A stretch of 64,000 bases of DNA from Aureibaculum luteum (GCF_003449015.1 NZ_QRGD01000006.1:1-64000), one strand, 5' to 3'. Positions 15,825-26,035 are shown, counted from the first letter of the stretch. Notes: generated by a model not told the origin, from the letters alone. Translations and numbers: made by a program.

Positions 15825-17516
15825 ATGCTAAAAATATTTTCAGTTTGTTGTTTCTTCCTAATTATTACCAATGGTTTTTCTCAAAACCTAATGCCCTATG
15901 ATTGGGAGCTTACTTTAAACAAAGATTCAATTAAAAATAAGAAACAATCAATTAACTTATTATTATCTTGGGAAAGACAAGGGCTTTCTTACTTAAGCCC
16001 ATCTGGAGAACTCTCTAATGTTTTTCATATTCTAAAAACACAAACACCAATTGATTATACACTTGAGGTTAATCTATTATCAAAAGTTGATGATATATAT
16101 ATTAACGGAAACTATATTGACGGAAATTTTACTACCAAATTTATTTGGTCTGCAACTCCTGATTATCAATCAAAAAAAATAAAGATACCAAAGGAGTACC
16201 TTAATTTCGGGCAAAATAACACCATAACTATTGGTTGTTCTAACTACTCTTATACTGGAGGAAAAAGTCAAAATAAGGTATTATTGAATCCTGAAAATTC
16301 AATTCCTAAATCAAAAATAGAATTACTTTTTAATGCCAATCAGCATCTTTTTAATGATTCTCAAGAAGTATCATTTAAGTTTAATACAACTGCCAATTCA
16401 GACGGAAATATAAACCTATTAATTCGCAACGATTATCTTGATACATTACTCATAAAAAAAATACCAGTAAAAAAAGGAAAGCAAGTACAAACTATTGATT
16501 TAAAACAGGAAAAATTTCCTGCAGGTTTTTATGAAATAATAGCAACTCTAAAAGATCAAGGTTATACAGGTACTATGGGTTGGTTTACAATATCTCCTAC
16601 TAAAATCAAAAAATCATCTACAGCTCCTTCAGGGTTCTACGAGTATTGGAATAAAGCTCTAAATGAATTACATGCAGTAGAGCCACAATACAAAATAACG
16701 AAGGTAGATAGTCTATGTACTGAGAAAAGAAATGGTTTTGTGGTAGAAATGAAATCAATTGGTAACATTACTATTAGCGGTTATTACTTCGTACCAAAAG
16801 AAAAGAAAAAATATGCAGCTATTCTAAATTTACCAGGATATGGCTATGGTTTTGAATATTTAAATGAATTTTTAAAAGCTGAAGATGATGTAATAGAACT
16901 GGCCATCTGTGTAAGAGGTCATGGACTGAGTAAAACGGGTTTTACAACGGATTTTCCCGTTCCTGGATTTATAGGTTATAATATTTGTGATGTAAATAAT
17001 ATTGCTTACCGACAAATATACATGGACGGCATACGAGCTTTAGAATTTTTATCATCTAGAGATGAAGTTGACCAATCAAAGATTGGAGTTATTGGTGGTA
17101 GCCAAGGAGGTGGGTTATCATTGATGGTCGCAGGTTTAGCACCTGAACTTGTAAGTGCTTGTGCATATTTTGACCCTTTTCCTGCCGATTTAAAGAATCA
17201 CATAAAAATTCGAACTTTAATAGAAGATGAACTCAAAAGTTATCTAAAATATTATAATTATGCTTGTGATTTTGAAACCGCAGTAAATACTTTTGACTTT
17301 TTGGATACCAAATACTTTGCAAAAAACATAAATTGCCCAACCTTTTATGCAACAGGATTGATGGATGATGATTGTCCTCCTAGATTAGGGTTCTCTACGT
17401 TTAATGAAATAAATGCTCCAAAAGAGTTTAAAATATTCCCAAATGATAGTCATATTGGGGAATCAAATTGGAAAAAAGATGCCATGTCCTTTTTCAAAAA
17501 ACAGTTCGATTTTTGA
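15825..17516 (+). CDS. Secreted acetylxylan-esterase-like alpha/beta hydrolase
   Basis: A 563-residue exported protein. It has a signal peptide ending TNGFSQ, an N-terminal beta-rich half (about 25-255, accessory domains), then an alpha/beta hydrolase of the acetylxylan esterase (AXE1) type. The catalytic residues are Ser426 in IGGSQGGGLS, an acid in MDDDCPP (Asp514-516) and His543 in NDSHIGE. The preceding RGHGLS and GYGYGFEY loops fit the family. AXE1-type enzymes deacetylate sugars and antibiotics. No polysaccharide-use locus surrounds it, so the substrate is open. It converges on the C45 gene, with a terminator between. Confidence 0.83.
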   Translation: MLKIFSVCCFFLIITNGFSQNLMPYDWELTLNKDSIKNKKQSINLLLSWERQGLSYLSPSGELSNVFHILKTQTPIDYTLEVNLLSKVDDIYINGNYIDGNFTTKFIWSATPDYQSKKIKIPKEYLNFGQNNTITIGCSNYSYTGGKSQNKVLLNPENSIPKSKIELLFNANQHLFNDSQEVSFKFNTTANSDGNINLLIRNDYLDTLLIKKIPVKKGKQVQTIDLKQEKFPAGFYEIIATLKDQGYTGTMGWFTISPTKIKKSSTAPSGFYEYWNKALNELHAVEPQYKITKVDSLCTEKRNGFVVEMKSIGNITISGYYFVPKEKKKYAAILNLPGYGYGFEYLNEFLKAEDDVIELAICVRGHGLSKTGFTTDFPVPGFIGYNICDVNNIAYRQIYMDGIRALEFLSSRDEVDQSKIGVIGGSQGGGLSLMVAGLAPELVSACAYFDPFPADLKNHIKIRTLIEDELKSYLKYYNYACDFETAVNTFDFLDTKYFAKNINCPTFYATGLMDDDCPPRLGFSTFNEINAPKEFKIFPNDSHIGESNWKKDAMSFFKKQFDF

Positions 17517-17583
17517 TAATTGTAACGTATGATAGAGATGAATGAAAACAATTATGCAGTTTTGAGCTTAACAATATTTAATT

Positions 17584-17602
17584 ACAAGTGTACTACACTT
17601 GT
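17584..17602. terminator. Bidirectional terminator between convergent genes
   Basis: ACAAGTGT-act-ACACTTGT is a perfect 8-bp stem with a 3-base loop, followed by a T-rich stretch. It separates the plus-strand esterase from the minus-strand C45 gene and marks the end of the lipid-cluster transcript. Confidence 0.65.
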
Positions 17603-17672
17603 ATTTATTTCTAAAATTCATTGCCTCTAAACCGTTAATAAACCGCCCGTTTTTATTGTAAACATCTTATTA

Positions 17673-19382
17673 TCAGTTCCCAATTTTCCTGATATACTTT
17701 TCAATCCTTTCTCTATCTGGTACGGTAGTAATTTCTTTGGTGAGTGCTTTTTTGAATTCAATCAATGCGGCGGCGTCATAGCCTTTATCATAATAGTATC
17801 TACCTACTAATTCATAGGCTTCCCAATATTCAGGATTAGCCGTTTTTAAGGCAGTTAACAACGTTGATTTAGCCTTGCCTTTAGTATCAATTACAGCCAT
17901 TAATTCATGTCTTAATTGGCGATAACGTTCATAGTTTTTATAGGCTTTGGTTTTGATAAAATCATCCGCAGGAATGTCTAATTGCTCATCTGAAATAGTT
18001 TCTTTAAAATTCTGTTTGTCTGACCTGACGTTTGGCGGGTCAAACTTTTCAAACACGTTATTTAAATCATAACTCACAAATTCACCCAACTGATATGGAT
18101 TGGTAGAAATCCACACTTTTAATTGATCTGGTTGAAATACAATACCGTGATGTGCCAATAATTGGTTCAAGGCTTTTTCGTTTCCGTAACCGATATCTTT
18201 ATCGTGTAAGCCTTTGGTATTTCTGAGAATAGACACGGCTTTTTTAGGATCAATTTTTTCATTTTCAGTAAGTAATTCCTCCATCCGGTCGTAACGGTAT
18301 TGTGAATGACTTTCTGCTTTCTGCTTGATATTATTTTCGTCATTGGCATAAGCATCACTTTGAAAATGATTAGAACATAATAGCTGGCTGGTATTGGCAA
18401 CTTCATACACTCCAAAATTATTGGGTGAGACCTCAATGGTAACCGCGTTATGATCCTTAGCACTTCCTACCAATATCGCTTCAGAAACAAATACTTTGCG
18501 TTTTTTAGCAATAGCAATGGCCTCCTCAATTGTAGAAGCATATTGTAAAATTTCTCGTGTTAATAAGGATATTGGTGTTTTTGCTACCAATGGAATATCC
18601 GATTTTCCGGCGTTAATGGTCACTGTTAGCCCTTGATCGTTCATACCTGATACTACGCCAATCATTCCTCCCCAAGTAACGGACATGTATTTGTACCCAG
18701 TATCAGGAGCCACAAAAGCAATAATTTTTTGTTTGGCAAATTCGTCACCCGCATAAAAATCGAAGTTTCGACCAATGAGCAAACCTCCATCTACAGATTT
18801 ATCATCCCATACTGCAAAAGAAGAACAGCCTACCAAGGCCAAATCTTTTAACGCGTGCCCAATATCATGAGCTCCATGTAAATATAGGCTTCGCATATAA
18901 TCATCCGCTACATAGTCATAAGCATCGCCCGAATAACGAGACACCCCATAAATTTCGGTTTTATATTCATCAACGATGTTCAAGTAGAGCTTTCTATTGT
19001 ACCAAGCCAAAAACTTCCGCAATAGCATTTGCTTAAACTTAGAAGGTACCATCTCCTCTATTTTAGAGAAAAATATACTTTCTTGTTTTTGAAGTAATTC
19101 TCGTGTTAAGCTACCGTTTGCGAGTCCGCGTTCTAACGGATCTCCTTTAATATATAGCTCCCAGAGTCCGTGTTTATTTTTGCGGAGTTGGTTTTTACCC
19201 ACTGTAAATGTAGAATCGTTGATTTGTATTCTTTCTGGGATATTGTTGTTGTAGCCGGCTAGCTTCGGTTGGTCTCTGAGTGATTTTTTCACACCACAAG
19301 AGGATATTAGGAGGGTTAGTCCTAATAAAATTAGTAGTTTGTAATTTAAACCCCTCCGTCCATGATGTTTAATAAAAAACAT
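17673..19382 (-). CDS. C45-family Ntn acyltransferase/hydrolase lipoprotein
   Basis: A 569-residue lipoprotein (lipobox LLISSC, Cys29) with a linear-amide-cleaving Ntn fold of the acyl-CoA:6-aminopenicillanic acid acyltransferase (C45) type. The nucleophile is the Cys of LALVGCSSFAVWD near residue 187. This family normally frees that Cys by self-cleavage at the preceding Gly. IGRNFDFY, SVTWGGMIGVVSGMNDQGL and SEAILVGSAKDHN are further family motifs. The last 60 residues form a TPR-like hairpin (AYELVGRYYYDKGYDAAALI). A C45 gene is a regular member of flexirubin-type clusters and may transfer or remove the acyl chain. Two fragments of its 3' end lie near 14.5 and 15.6 kb. Confidence 0.82.
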   Translation of the reverse strand: MFFIKHHGRRGLNYKLLILLGLTLLISSCGVKKSLRDQPKLAGYNNNIPERIQINDSTFTVGKNQLRKNKHGLWELYIKGDPLERGLANGSLTRELLQKQESIFFSKIEEMVPSKFKQMLLRKFLAWYNRKLYLNIVDEYKTEIYGVSRYSGDAYDYVADDYMRSLYLHGAHDIGHALKDLALVGCSSFAVWDDKSVDGGLLIGRNFDFYAGDEFAKQKIIAFVAPDTGYKYMSVTWGGMIGVVSGMNDQGLTVTINAGKSDIPLVAKTPISLLTREILQYASTIEEAIAIAKKRKVFVSEAILVGSAKDHNAVTIEVSPNNFGVYEVANTSQLLCSNHFQSDAYANDENNIKQKAESHSQYRYDRMEELLTENEKIDPKKAVSILRNTKGLHDKDIGYGNEKALNQLLAHHGIVFQPDQLKVWISTNPYQLGEFVSYDLNNVFEKFDPPNVRSDKQNFKETISDEQLDIPADDFIKTKAYKNYERYRQLRHELMAVIDTKGKAKSTLLTALKTANPEYWEAYELVGRYYYDKGYDAAALIEFKKALTKEITTVPDRERIEKYIRKIGN

Positions 19383-19447
19383 AATAATTGGTTTTATGTA
19401 TCAATTTTACTTTGTGAACACCCCTATGAGCTTCGCTCGGTAGTTAC

Positions 19448-19469
19448 AAAACAAAATACATTTTGTTTT
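19448..19469. terminator. 10-bp inverted repeat, terminator-like
   Basis: Perfect arms AAAACAAAAT and ATTTTGTTTT with a 2-base centre, downstream of the oxidoreductase gene in its direction of transcription. The stem is AT-only, so its termination strength is uncertain. Confidence 0.35.
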
Positions 19470-19564
19470 TCACTAATCCTCAAGGGTACAATTGACATCG
19501 ATTATATTTAGTTTAACCACCCCCACCCATAATAATTCTTCTATTCAAAACCATCAGATGGGCA

Positions 19565-19585
19565 CCCCTCCTTAAAAAGGAGGGG
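19565..19585. repeat. C-rich palindrome, dispersed type
   Basis: CCCCTCCTT-aaa-AAGGAGGGG, preceded by CA and followed by AATTTTT. A related palindrome with the same outer sequence is at 41847-41863. Read on the plus strand it looks like a rho-independent terminator, but no plus-strand gene precedes it. Confidence 0.6.
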
Positions 19586-19607
19586 AATTTTTGCATCTTG
19601 ATTCATA

Positions 19608-21131
19608 CTATTCGTTTGCTTTAACAATCTTTGCTAATAATTTATCTCTTCCTACAATTTCAGAGCAGGTTAACACAGCACTGATGGTTACCCCTAAAAT
19701 ACCATGCATATTTAAGCTTTGCCCTGTAAATAACAAATTTTTTAGTCGGGTTTTTGGTGATAAAAACGATTTCATAGGACTGTCAGCATCTTTTACATAA
19801 CCATACATTGAACCACGGTTAACCCCAATATAATCACGATACGAAAGTGGTGTTGATGCATATACCGACAATATACAATCTCTAATGTTTGGGAATTTCT
19901 TTTCTAGCTCCACCAACATTAATTCAATTTTATCTGCTTTAAATTGTTCATAGGTTTGCCCCCGCTCCCCTTTTTCGGCAACGGTATTAAAAGTATCTTC
20001 CCACTGCTCCACTTCATCGTAATGCATATAAGTAATGGCCGTCATATTCTCTGCCCACTCGTTTTTATTTTGCTTTACACTCATAGAAACCATATAACCT
20101 TCTGGCCAGCTCTCCGCATCATAATCAGCGGCAGTCCACACTTTTTTATAATTTTTAAAATGATAATAGTTGTAATTCATGTATTTGAACGTTTTAGGCT
20201 TAAAAACGATGTAAATACTAAAAGCAGAAATTACACTTTCTATATTTGAAATCCGATTGGTATATGATTTTCGAAGACGATCATCTCCTAACATTTTTAC
20301 AGTGTGTTTAGGTTCAATATTTGAGATAAACATATCTCCTTTGATTTCGTTACCCGCTTTTGTATGTACTGAAACTAATTTTTTATTTTCAAAACCAAAT
20401 GAAGCTACTTCACTACGTTTATAGGCTTCACCACCAAATTCCTTCAATTTTTTAATTAATAATTTCGCAATTTGACTCCCTCCATTTACACATCTATACG
20501 AACTTTGTATATAGGAATTTACCGATAAGGCATGTACATAAAATGGCGTTTTATCTTTGTCACCGGCATATAAAAAATTAGAACCTGCCAACACCGACTT
20601 TAGTTTTTCATTATCAGTAATGCTATCTAAAAAATCACTAATTTTTAGACTAAGCAGCGTAGTGTTGTCATAATAGGTATCCCCAGGTTTTAAATTGTAC
20701 AATGGAAAACTATTACAAGTTGCTCTAATCTTATCGCAATACGCTTGAATAGCATCGGTATCTTCAGGGAATTTTTGACTCAATTGGGTAATAAAATTAT
20801 CATAACCTTGTGCGTGTGGATATTCAACCGTGTCATTATCAAAAGAGATAACATCGTATTGATTTTCATCCATTTTCTTCAATTTTAGTCCATCCATGAT
20901 GCCTAAATAATTGAAATAACGATAAAGGTTTTGACCTTTATCTAAGCCACCAATGTAATGTACACCGGTATCAAAAACACTTTTATCTCTAGAAAATATC
21001 TGTAAATTACCGCCGTATTGATTGTTTTTTTCGAGCACACAAACACTTTTGCCTTCACGAGCCAAAATATTTGCAGATACGAGTCCACCCAAACCACTTC
21101 CAATAATTACTACGTCGTATTTTTCTTTCAT
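19608..21131 (-). CDS. Phytoene-desaturase-like FAD oxidoreductase
   Basis: A 507-residue flavoenzyme of the phytoene desaturase/carotenoid isomerase/retinol saturase superfamily. I place the start at the ATG at 21131 (MKEKYDVVIIGSGLGG), five bases after the stop of the upstream gene. The FAD-binding dinucleotide motif VVIIGSGLGGLVSA with a terminal acidic LEKN spans residues 7-37. The C-terminal NLLFTGQSLNMHGILGVTISA is the second flavin-contacting stretch. Members of this family lie in aryl-polyene/flexirubin clusters, where a role in desaturating or isomerising the polyene is assumed but not proven. Confidence 0.87.
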   Translation of the reverse strand: MKEKYDVVIIGSGLGGLVSANILAREGKSVCVLEKNNQYGGNLQIFSRDKSVFDTGVHYIGGLDKGQNLYRYFNYLGIMDGLKLKKMDENQYDVISFDNDTVEYPHAQGYDNFITQLSQKFPEDTDAIQAYCDKIRATCNSFPLYNLKPGDTYYDNTTLLSLKISDFLDSITDNEKLKSVLAGSNFLYAGDKDKTPFYVHALSVNSYIQSSYRCVNGGSQIAKLLIKKLKEFGGEAYKRSEVASFGFENKKLVSVHTKAGNEIKGDMFISNIEPKHTVKMLGDDRLRKSYTNRISNIESVISAFSIYIVFKPKTFKYMNYNYYHFKNYKKVWTAADYDAESWPEGYMVSMSVKQNKNEWAENMTAITYMHYDEVEQWEDTFNTVAEKGERGQTYEQFKADKIELMLVELEKKFPNIRDCILSVYASTPLSYRDYIGVNRGSMYGYVKDADSPMKSFLSPKTRLKNLLFTGQSLNMHGILGVTISAVLTCSEIVGRDKLLAKIVKANE

Positions 21132-21135
21132 TACA

Positions 21136-24100
21136 CTACTTGTATTGTAAAACAAGATCAATAATAGATTGGTCTTGATACTGTATTTGATAACCTTTAT
21201 CTACAAACGCAGCTACTAAAGCATCATTTTGGACCAAAAGTACATTTTGTGTCTGCATTTCTAACAGGGTCTTAATATCTGAAATATCGCTAATTTTAGT
21301 TGAAATCACCAAAATATCAGCCTTTTTTGATGAAATCTGACCAAAATCGTTCAAATAATCAACATTTCGACGCTGATTTGTATGGCAGTTTTTGGCGATT
21401 GTACGTTTTTCTTTATCTGAGATAAAACTTGTTATTTTTCTATCTAAAAATCGAGATACTAACAAGATATCTAATTGCCCATAGTCATTGGCTATATGTA
21501 CAATAGTTGCTTTTGCTGGTAGACGATCAGAAATCTTTTGATAAAGCATCTTATTTTCCTTAAAATCATTTTTAACAGCATTGAAAAGAGTTGCCCCTTT
21601 ATAGCGATAATTACTAAATAAGATGTCCTTATAATAATCAGCATCTTCAATACCATCTCTAACTTTCTGAAACTCTTGTTTATAAAACGCTCCTATTTTC
21701 TTGGTTCGTTCACGGTCAGTGCTTCCAAATGCAGTATCATCATAGGCAATCCGTTTACCAACAACCACGGTCAGACTACCATCATAAATGATAAAATCCC
21801 GTTTGGGTAGCACTTCTGAGTTTCCATGTAAGTATAATGGTAAAATATCCAATTCTAATTGCTGAGCCAAGAAGAATGCCCCTTTATGAAACCGTCCAAT
21901 TTTATTGATAAAGGAGCGTCTCGCTTCTGGAAAGACCACCAAACAATACCCTTGACGGATTTTCTCCTTTAAATGTTCTAAACTACCATCTACACCACTT
22001 GACACCGGATAAAACCCAGCAACCTTAGCTAGTAAACCGAATACAGGTGATTTATATACCCAATCATTTACCAAGTAAATAACATTTGGTGTGGTCATTC
22101 CAATCGTTAACGTATCTAAAAATGAGGCGTGATTGGAAATAATTATCGCAGGTTTGTTAAATTTTTCTTGATGTAGATTTATTACTTTCTTTTTCACAAA
22201 AGGATTGCCATACAACGTTGCAGTTACCATTTTTGACATGATATTGTGCAACCATTTCATCTTCTTTTTCTTAGAAATAGGAATGATTGGTAAAATGGTA
22301 ATACTTATTATTGATAAAATCATCCCGCCAAGGCCATAAAAAGTAAACAGCAACATGGCGTGTAGAAAAGTCCGCAATCGTAATGGAGCAACTCCCTTTT
22401 TAGTCCGCCAACCAATAACAAAATTAAACAGTACCGGCTGAATGGTAAAAGCAATGAGTACAGCAGATAAAATGCCAATAATAGAAACCACAGAAATGGA
22501 TTTTAATGCTGGATGCTTAGCGACAATCAACACCCCTACCCCCAAAATAGTGGTAATTACCGATAATAAAATAGACGTTTTATATGTCGGTAATTCCTTT
22601 ACACCATAAATATGTTTTTTTAACAAGCCATTGGTAATAAAAATACTATAATCGACTCCGAGTCCAAAAATAAAGGTAGAAATGATAATATTAAAAACAT
22701 TAAAATGAATACCGAACAAGCCCATGACACCAATAGTAACCAACCAAGTTAATGCTATGGGAATAATAGTAATCAACGTCAGCTCTATACTTCTATAAAA
22801 AAGCAATAAAATAAGTACGACCGCCAATAATGAATATCCGATAAGCTTATTGAAATCATCTTTTAAATTACCTAAAAACGTTTCATTAATATGTTGACGA
22901 TCAATAACCACCGTTTGTGGTAATTTATCAAAGGTAGACACCACCTCCTTTACATTTTCTGGACGTACTTTCACCATAGAAACTACCGTTGCAAAAGAAG
23001 TGTCGTTTGAAATAAATTCATCTAAAAAAAGCGACTTCAATTGACGATAGTCTTGATAAGAAATTACAGAAAAATCACTTTCCAACTGCTTATAAAAACC
23101 ATTAAAAGTAGTTGGTTTAAATCCGATAGCAGTTCCACTTTCAATAAGGTTTTCTTTTACAGATCGCTTTTTATCGGCCGTCCAAAATTGACGCCATTGT
23201 TGTATTTTCTGGTTTTGTAACTGCTCTGAAAGCACTAAAGAACCTACAGAACTAAAACTCAATATAGAATCTTTTAACTTATAATCTACCAGGTCTTTAT
23301 AAATAGCATCGTTAGCCAATAAGGCTTCATCTACAGAATTTCCATAAGCCGTAACGTATATTGATTTAGATGCCATATTCAATAAGGTATCTAACTTCTT
23401 TTCTGTCTTTTTTAAGGCTTCCGTTTGATAATTCATTTTTGAAATATCCTGATCAAAAATCACATTACGATAGGTAAAAAGACTGATTACAAAAACAATT
23501 AGCAATCCGAAAACCAACACCTTGTTATGTTGAAATTTATACCTTGCCACCTTATCAACAAGTGTTGCTTTTGAATGCCTTTTTTCTGTTTTAAAACGAT
23601 ACAAATGTGGAATGAGCAACAACGCAAAAACAGAGGCACTTAAAACACTAACCGAAGCAAATATTCCTAATTCTTTAAGAGCTTCTGACTTTAGAAATAA
23701 TAAGCATAAAAATGCCATGGCTGTGGTAATACTACTCATTAAAATGGGCTTGGCAACATCTTTATACAATTGCTTTACATCATTATTATTTCTAAAATGA
23801 GTGAGTATATGCAAGGCATAATCTAATGTGATACCTAATAAAACAGAACCTATACCTAACGAAATGGCAGAAATCTGACCTTTTACTACATATAAAACAG
23901 CTACCGTCAATAAGGCTCCGAAAATAGTGGGAATAAAGAGAATAATGGGAATTAACAACTTTCTATAAAAGAAAATTAGTATCAATACCAATACCGATAG
24001 TGCAATACTTATGGTAAATTGAATGTCATTTTTAATTTGTGAGGCGTTAGCTACCGCAATTACTGTAGAACCATAATATTCACTAGAAACGGACGCACGG

Positions 24101-24828
24101 TACTTGGCATTCAATGCCTCTTGAATACGGTACAATTGCTCTACAAACTCTGTGTTATTCGCGGTTTCATTGGCTGCCAATTCTGGCACAATAAACAGTA
24201 AAAGGTTTTTATGGTCTTTACTGACTAAAAACCCGTTGTGTATTTCAAAATTGTCGTCTACTTTTAATTGTTCTAACTTTTTTAAGCCTAGAAAAGTAAT
24301 GCCTAATGGATCTTTTAAAATGGTTTTTTTTGCAATGATTCCGGTTGGAGAAATGAGCGTTTTGTAGTTTGCTTTGGTAATAGCATCAATACTATCTTTT
24401 TGCAACCGACCTTCAATCTGTTCATAATCAGCATCAGTTAAGAACAATGGTAGGTTCTGATTGATAAAACCAAGGGTTTTATCAATGGCGTCATCTCCTA
24501 TTCTACCCTGTACTTCTTTGATAAATTCGCTGCTTTGTTTTTGAATGCTATCTATATATTCACTGGCATAAGCAGTTAATTCATTAACATCAGCTTTATT
24601 TTTAGCTTCAAGATAAACAATGATTTTATCGGCAAATTTTACATTATGCAGGACTTTATTAGTGATGTCAGATTTTTCAGAATTGGGTATTAATTTGGTT
24701 ATATCTTCTTCAAATTGCAGTTTAGAAGCTAAAAACCCTAGTAAAAATAGTAACAACAAGAAGATACTGGCAAAGAGAATCTTTTGTTTTTGCAATACAC
24801 GATACGTCTTATAAAAGAAATTATCCAT
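21136..24828 (-). CDS. MMPL-type exporter fused to lysophospholipid acyltransferase
   Basis: A 1230-residue fusion. Residues 1-850 form an RND/MMPL transporter: one N-terminal helix, an extracytoplasmic domain, a helix bundle (about 265-410), a second extracytoplasmic domain, then a second bundle (about 665-850). Residues 870-1080 are a PlsC-like acyltransferase with NHASFLD (HX4D, near 896-903) and FPEARRS (near 966). The last 140 residues look Rossmann-like (ATIVHIANDYGQLDILLVSR) and may be a decayed methyltransferase domain. Exporter and acyltransferase are separate or fused in known aryl-polyene clusters; the pair should move and esterify the pigment lipid. The end overlaps the GT2 gene by eight bases. 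Confidence 0.87.
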   Translation of the reverse strand: MDNFFYKTYRVLQKQKILFASIFLLLLFLLGFLASKLQFEEDITKLIPNSEKSDITNKVLHNVKFADKIIVYLEAKNKADVNELTAYASEYIDSIQKQSSEFIKEVQGRIGDDAIDKTLGFINQNLPLFLTDADYEQIEGRLQKDSIDAITKANYKTLISPTGIIAKKTILKDPLGITFLGLKKLEQLKVDDNFEIHNGFLVSKDHKNLLLFIVPELAANETANNTEFVEQLYRIQEALNAKYRASVSSEYYGSTVIAVANASQIKNDIQFTISIALSVLVLILIFFYRKLLIPIILFIPTIFGALLTVAVLYVVKGQISAISLGIGSVLLGITLDYALHILTHFRNNNDVKQLYKDVAKPILMSSITTAMAFLCLLFLKSEALKELGIFASVSVLSASVFALLLIPHLYRFKTEKRHSKATLVDKVARYKFQHNKVLVFGLLIVFVISLFTYRNVIFDQDISKMNYQTEALKKTEKKLDTLLNMASKSIYVTAYGNSVDEALLANDAIYKDLVDYKLKDSILSFSSVGSLVLSEQLQNQKIQQWRQFWTADKKRSVKENLIESGTAIGFKPTTFNGFYKQLESDFSVISYQDYRQLKSLFLDEFISNDTSFATVVSMVKVRPENVKEVVSTFDKLPQTVVIDRQHINETFLGNLKDDFNKLIGYSLLAVVLILLLFYRSIELTLITIIPIALTWLVTIGVMGLFGIHFNVFNIIISTFIFGLGVDYSIFITNGLLKKHIYGVKELPTYKTSILLSVITTILGVGVLIVAKHPALKSISVVSIIGILSAVLIAFTIQPVLFNFVIGWRTKKGVAPLRLRTFLHAMLLFTFYGLGGMILSIISITILPIIPISKKKKMKWLHNIMSKMVTATLYGNPFVKKKVINLHQEKFNKPAIIISNHASFLDTLTIGMTTPNVIYLVNDWVYKSPVFGLLAKVAGFYPVSSGVDGSLEHLKEKIRQGYCLVVFPEARRSFINKIGRFHKGAFFLAQQLELDILPLYLHGNSEVLPKRDFIIYDGSLTVVVGKRIAYDDTAFGSTDRERTKKIGAFYKQEFQKVRDGIEDADYYKDILFSNYRYKGATLFNAVKNDFKENKMLYQKISDRLPAKATIVHIANDYGQLDILLVSRFLDRKITSFISDKEKRTIAKNCHTNQRRNVDYLNDFGQISSKKADILVISTKISDISDIKTLLEMQTQNVLLVQNDALVAAFVDKGYQIQYQDQSIIDLVLQYK

Positions 24829-26017
24829 GTTTTACTTTCTTTTTGTTACCCGTTTTAATCTGTAAATAAATAAAGCCCGCTAATCCGAAAAGCACAGCCA
24901 TAATAAAAGCTAAGGCAAAACTCCCCACAATGTATTGGAAAAGATAAACCCCAATTTTAAAATTTTCATCAATTTGATGTAAATCTAAGCTTCTTCTTCC
25001 CAACATAAAACCACCCAACTTTAAACTTCCATAAAGAATGAAAGGAATAAAAATAGGGAAACTAACATTTGAAAAGGCAAAACTAATGACCTTATTTAAT
25101 TTTAAGGCTGCTGCTACTACAATGGATAAAATAGAATGGAATCCCCAAAAAGGTGAAATTCCAATAAAAGTACCGAGAGCAATGGAAAGTGATTTTTTTA
25201 TATTAGAATCTTCGCTCCCAATTAAATCTTCTTTAAAGAATCGTTTGAATCCCTTTTCTTTGAATTTTCTATAAAAATCGCGTGGTTTAATATACACAAT
25301 AGCGATTGTAAACAACCATGTATTCATAGCACTAATACGTACAAAGTCCTTGAAGGGTCTGTAATGTGAGACACGCTCATCAGGATCGTATAACACACGA
25401 ATGGGTATGTTTTTAACTTCAATACCATTCCACGATGCTTTTACAATCACCTCTACTTCAAACTCGAATTTAGTACTTAAAAATTTTATTTTGTTGATCT
25501 CCTTAACGGGATACAATCGAAATCCCGATTGTGTGTCTTGTAGCGTAAAACCTGTTTCTGCCCAATACCAAAAGTTAGAAAACTTATTGGCAAAGCTGTT
25601 TTTTCTGGGCATGCCTTTGGCGTTCAAATTCCGAGCACCAATTAATAGTAAATCTTTTGTTTCAGAATTTTCTAGCTCTTCAAGAAATAGTGGAATATCA
25701 TCTGGATAATGCTGTCCATCAGAATCAATAGAAATGGCATAATCAAAACCTAAGGCTTCTGCTTTATGCAACCCCAAACGTAAGGCGTTGCCTTTTCCTT
25801 TATTTTTTTCTAAATGTATTTGGGTGAGTTTCGGATAATGAGTTAGAATCCTTTTAGTTGAATCCGTTGCACCATCATTTATGATAATAATTTGATTGGT
25901 GTAATATAAAACACCTTGAATAACACGATCTAACGTAGCTTGGTTGTTGTAGGTCGGAATTAGGACACAACAATTAAAATCGGTTATTTTTTGAGTTATT
26001 TTCTCGGGATTTTGCAC
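24821..26017 (-). CDS. GT2 glycosyltransferase fused to DUF2062
   Basis: A 398-residue protein. Residues 15-235 are a family 2 glycosyltransferase of the dolichol-phosphate-mannose-synthase-like type (CVLIPTYNNQATLDRVI, nucleotide-binding Asp98-Ser-Asp100 in SIDSDGQHYPDD, and DTQSGFRLYP). Residues 270-390 are a DUF2062 membrane domain with helices around 280-300, 315-335 and 360-385 and the motif GTFIGISPFWGFHS. In aryl-polyene/flexirubin clusters a GT2-DUF2062 protein probably attaches a sugar or related head group at the inner membrane. It overlaps the exporter gene, so the two are co-translated. Confidence 0.87.
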   Translation of the reverse strand: MQNPEKITQKITDFNCCVLIPTYNNQATLDRVIQGVLYYTNQIIIINDGATDSTKRILTHYPKLTQIHLEKNKGKGNALRLGLHKAEALGFDYAISIDSDGQHYPDDIPLFLEELENSETKDLLLIGARNLNAKGMPRKNSFANKFSNFWYWAETGFTLQDTQSGFRLYPVKEINKIKFLSTKFEFEVEVIVKASWNGIEVKNIPIRVLYDPDERVSHYRPFKDFVRISAMNTWLFTIAIVYIKPRDFYRKFKEKGFKRFFKEDLIGSEDSNIKKSLSIALGTFIGISPFWGFHSILSIVVAAALKLNKVISFAFSNVSFPIFIPFILYGSLKLGGFMLGRRSLDLHQIDENFKIGVYLFQYIVGSFALAFIMAVLFGLAGFIYLQIKTGNKKKVKHG

Positions 26018-26035
26018 GAAACGTTAAGGACTACA

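Larger units (their letters stand above)
19383..19607. other. 225-base intra-cluster gap with two palindromes
   Basis: The gap between the oxidoreductase and C45 genes holds AAAACAAAAT-ac-ATTTTGTTTT (19448-19469) and the G+C-rich palindrome at 19565-19585. Either could end the upstream message, so the C45 gene may be transcribed separately. Confidence 0.5.
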
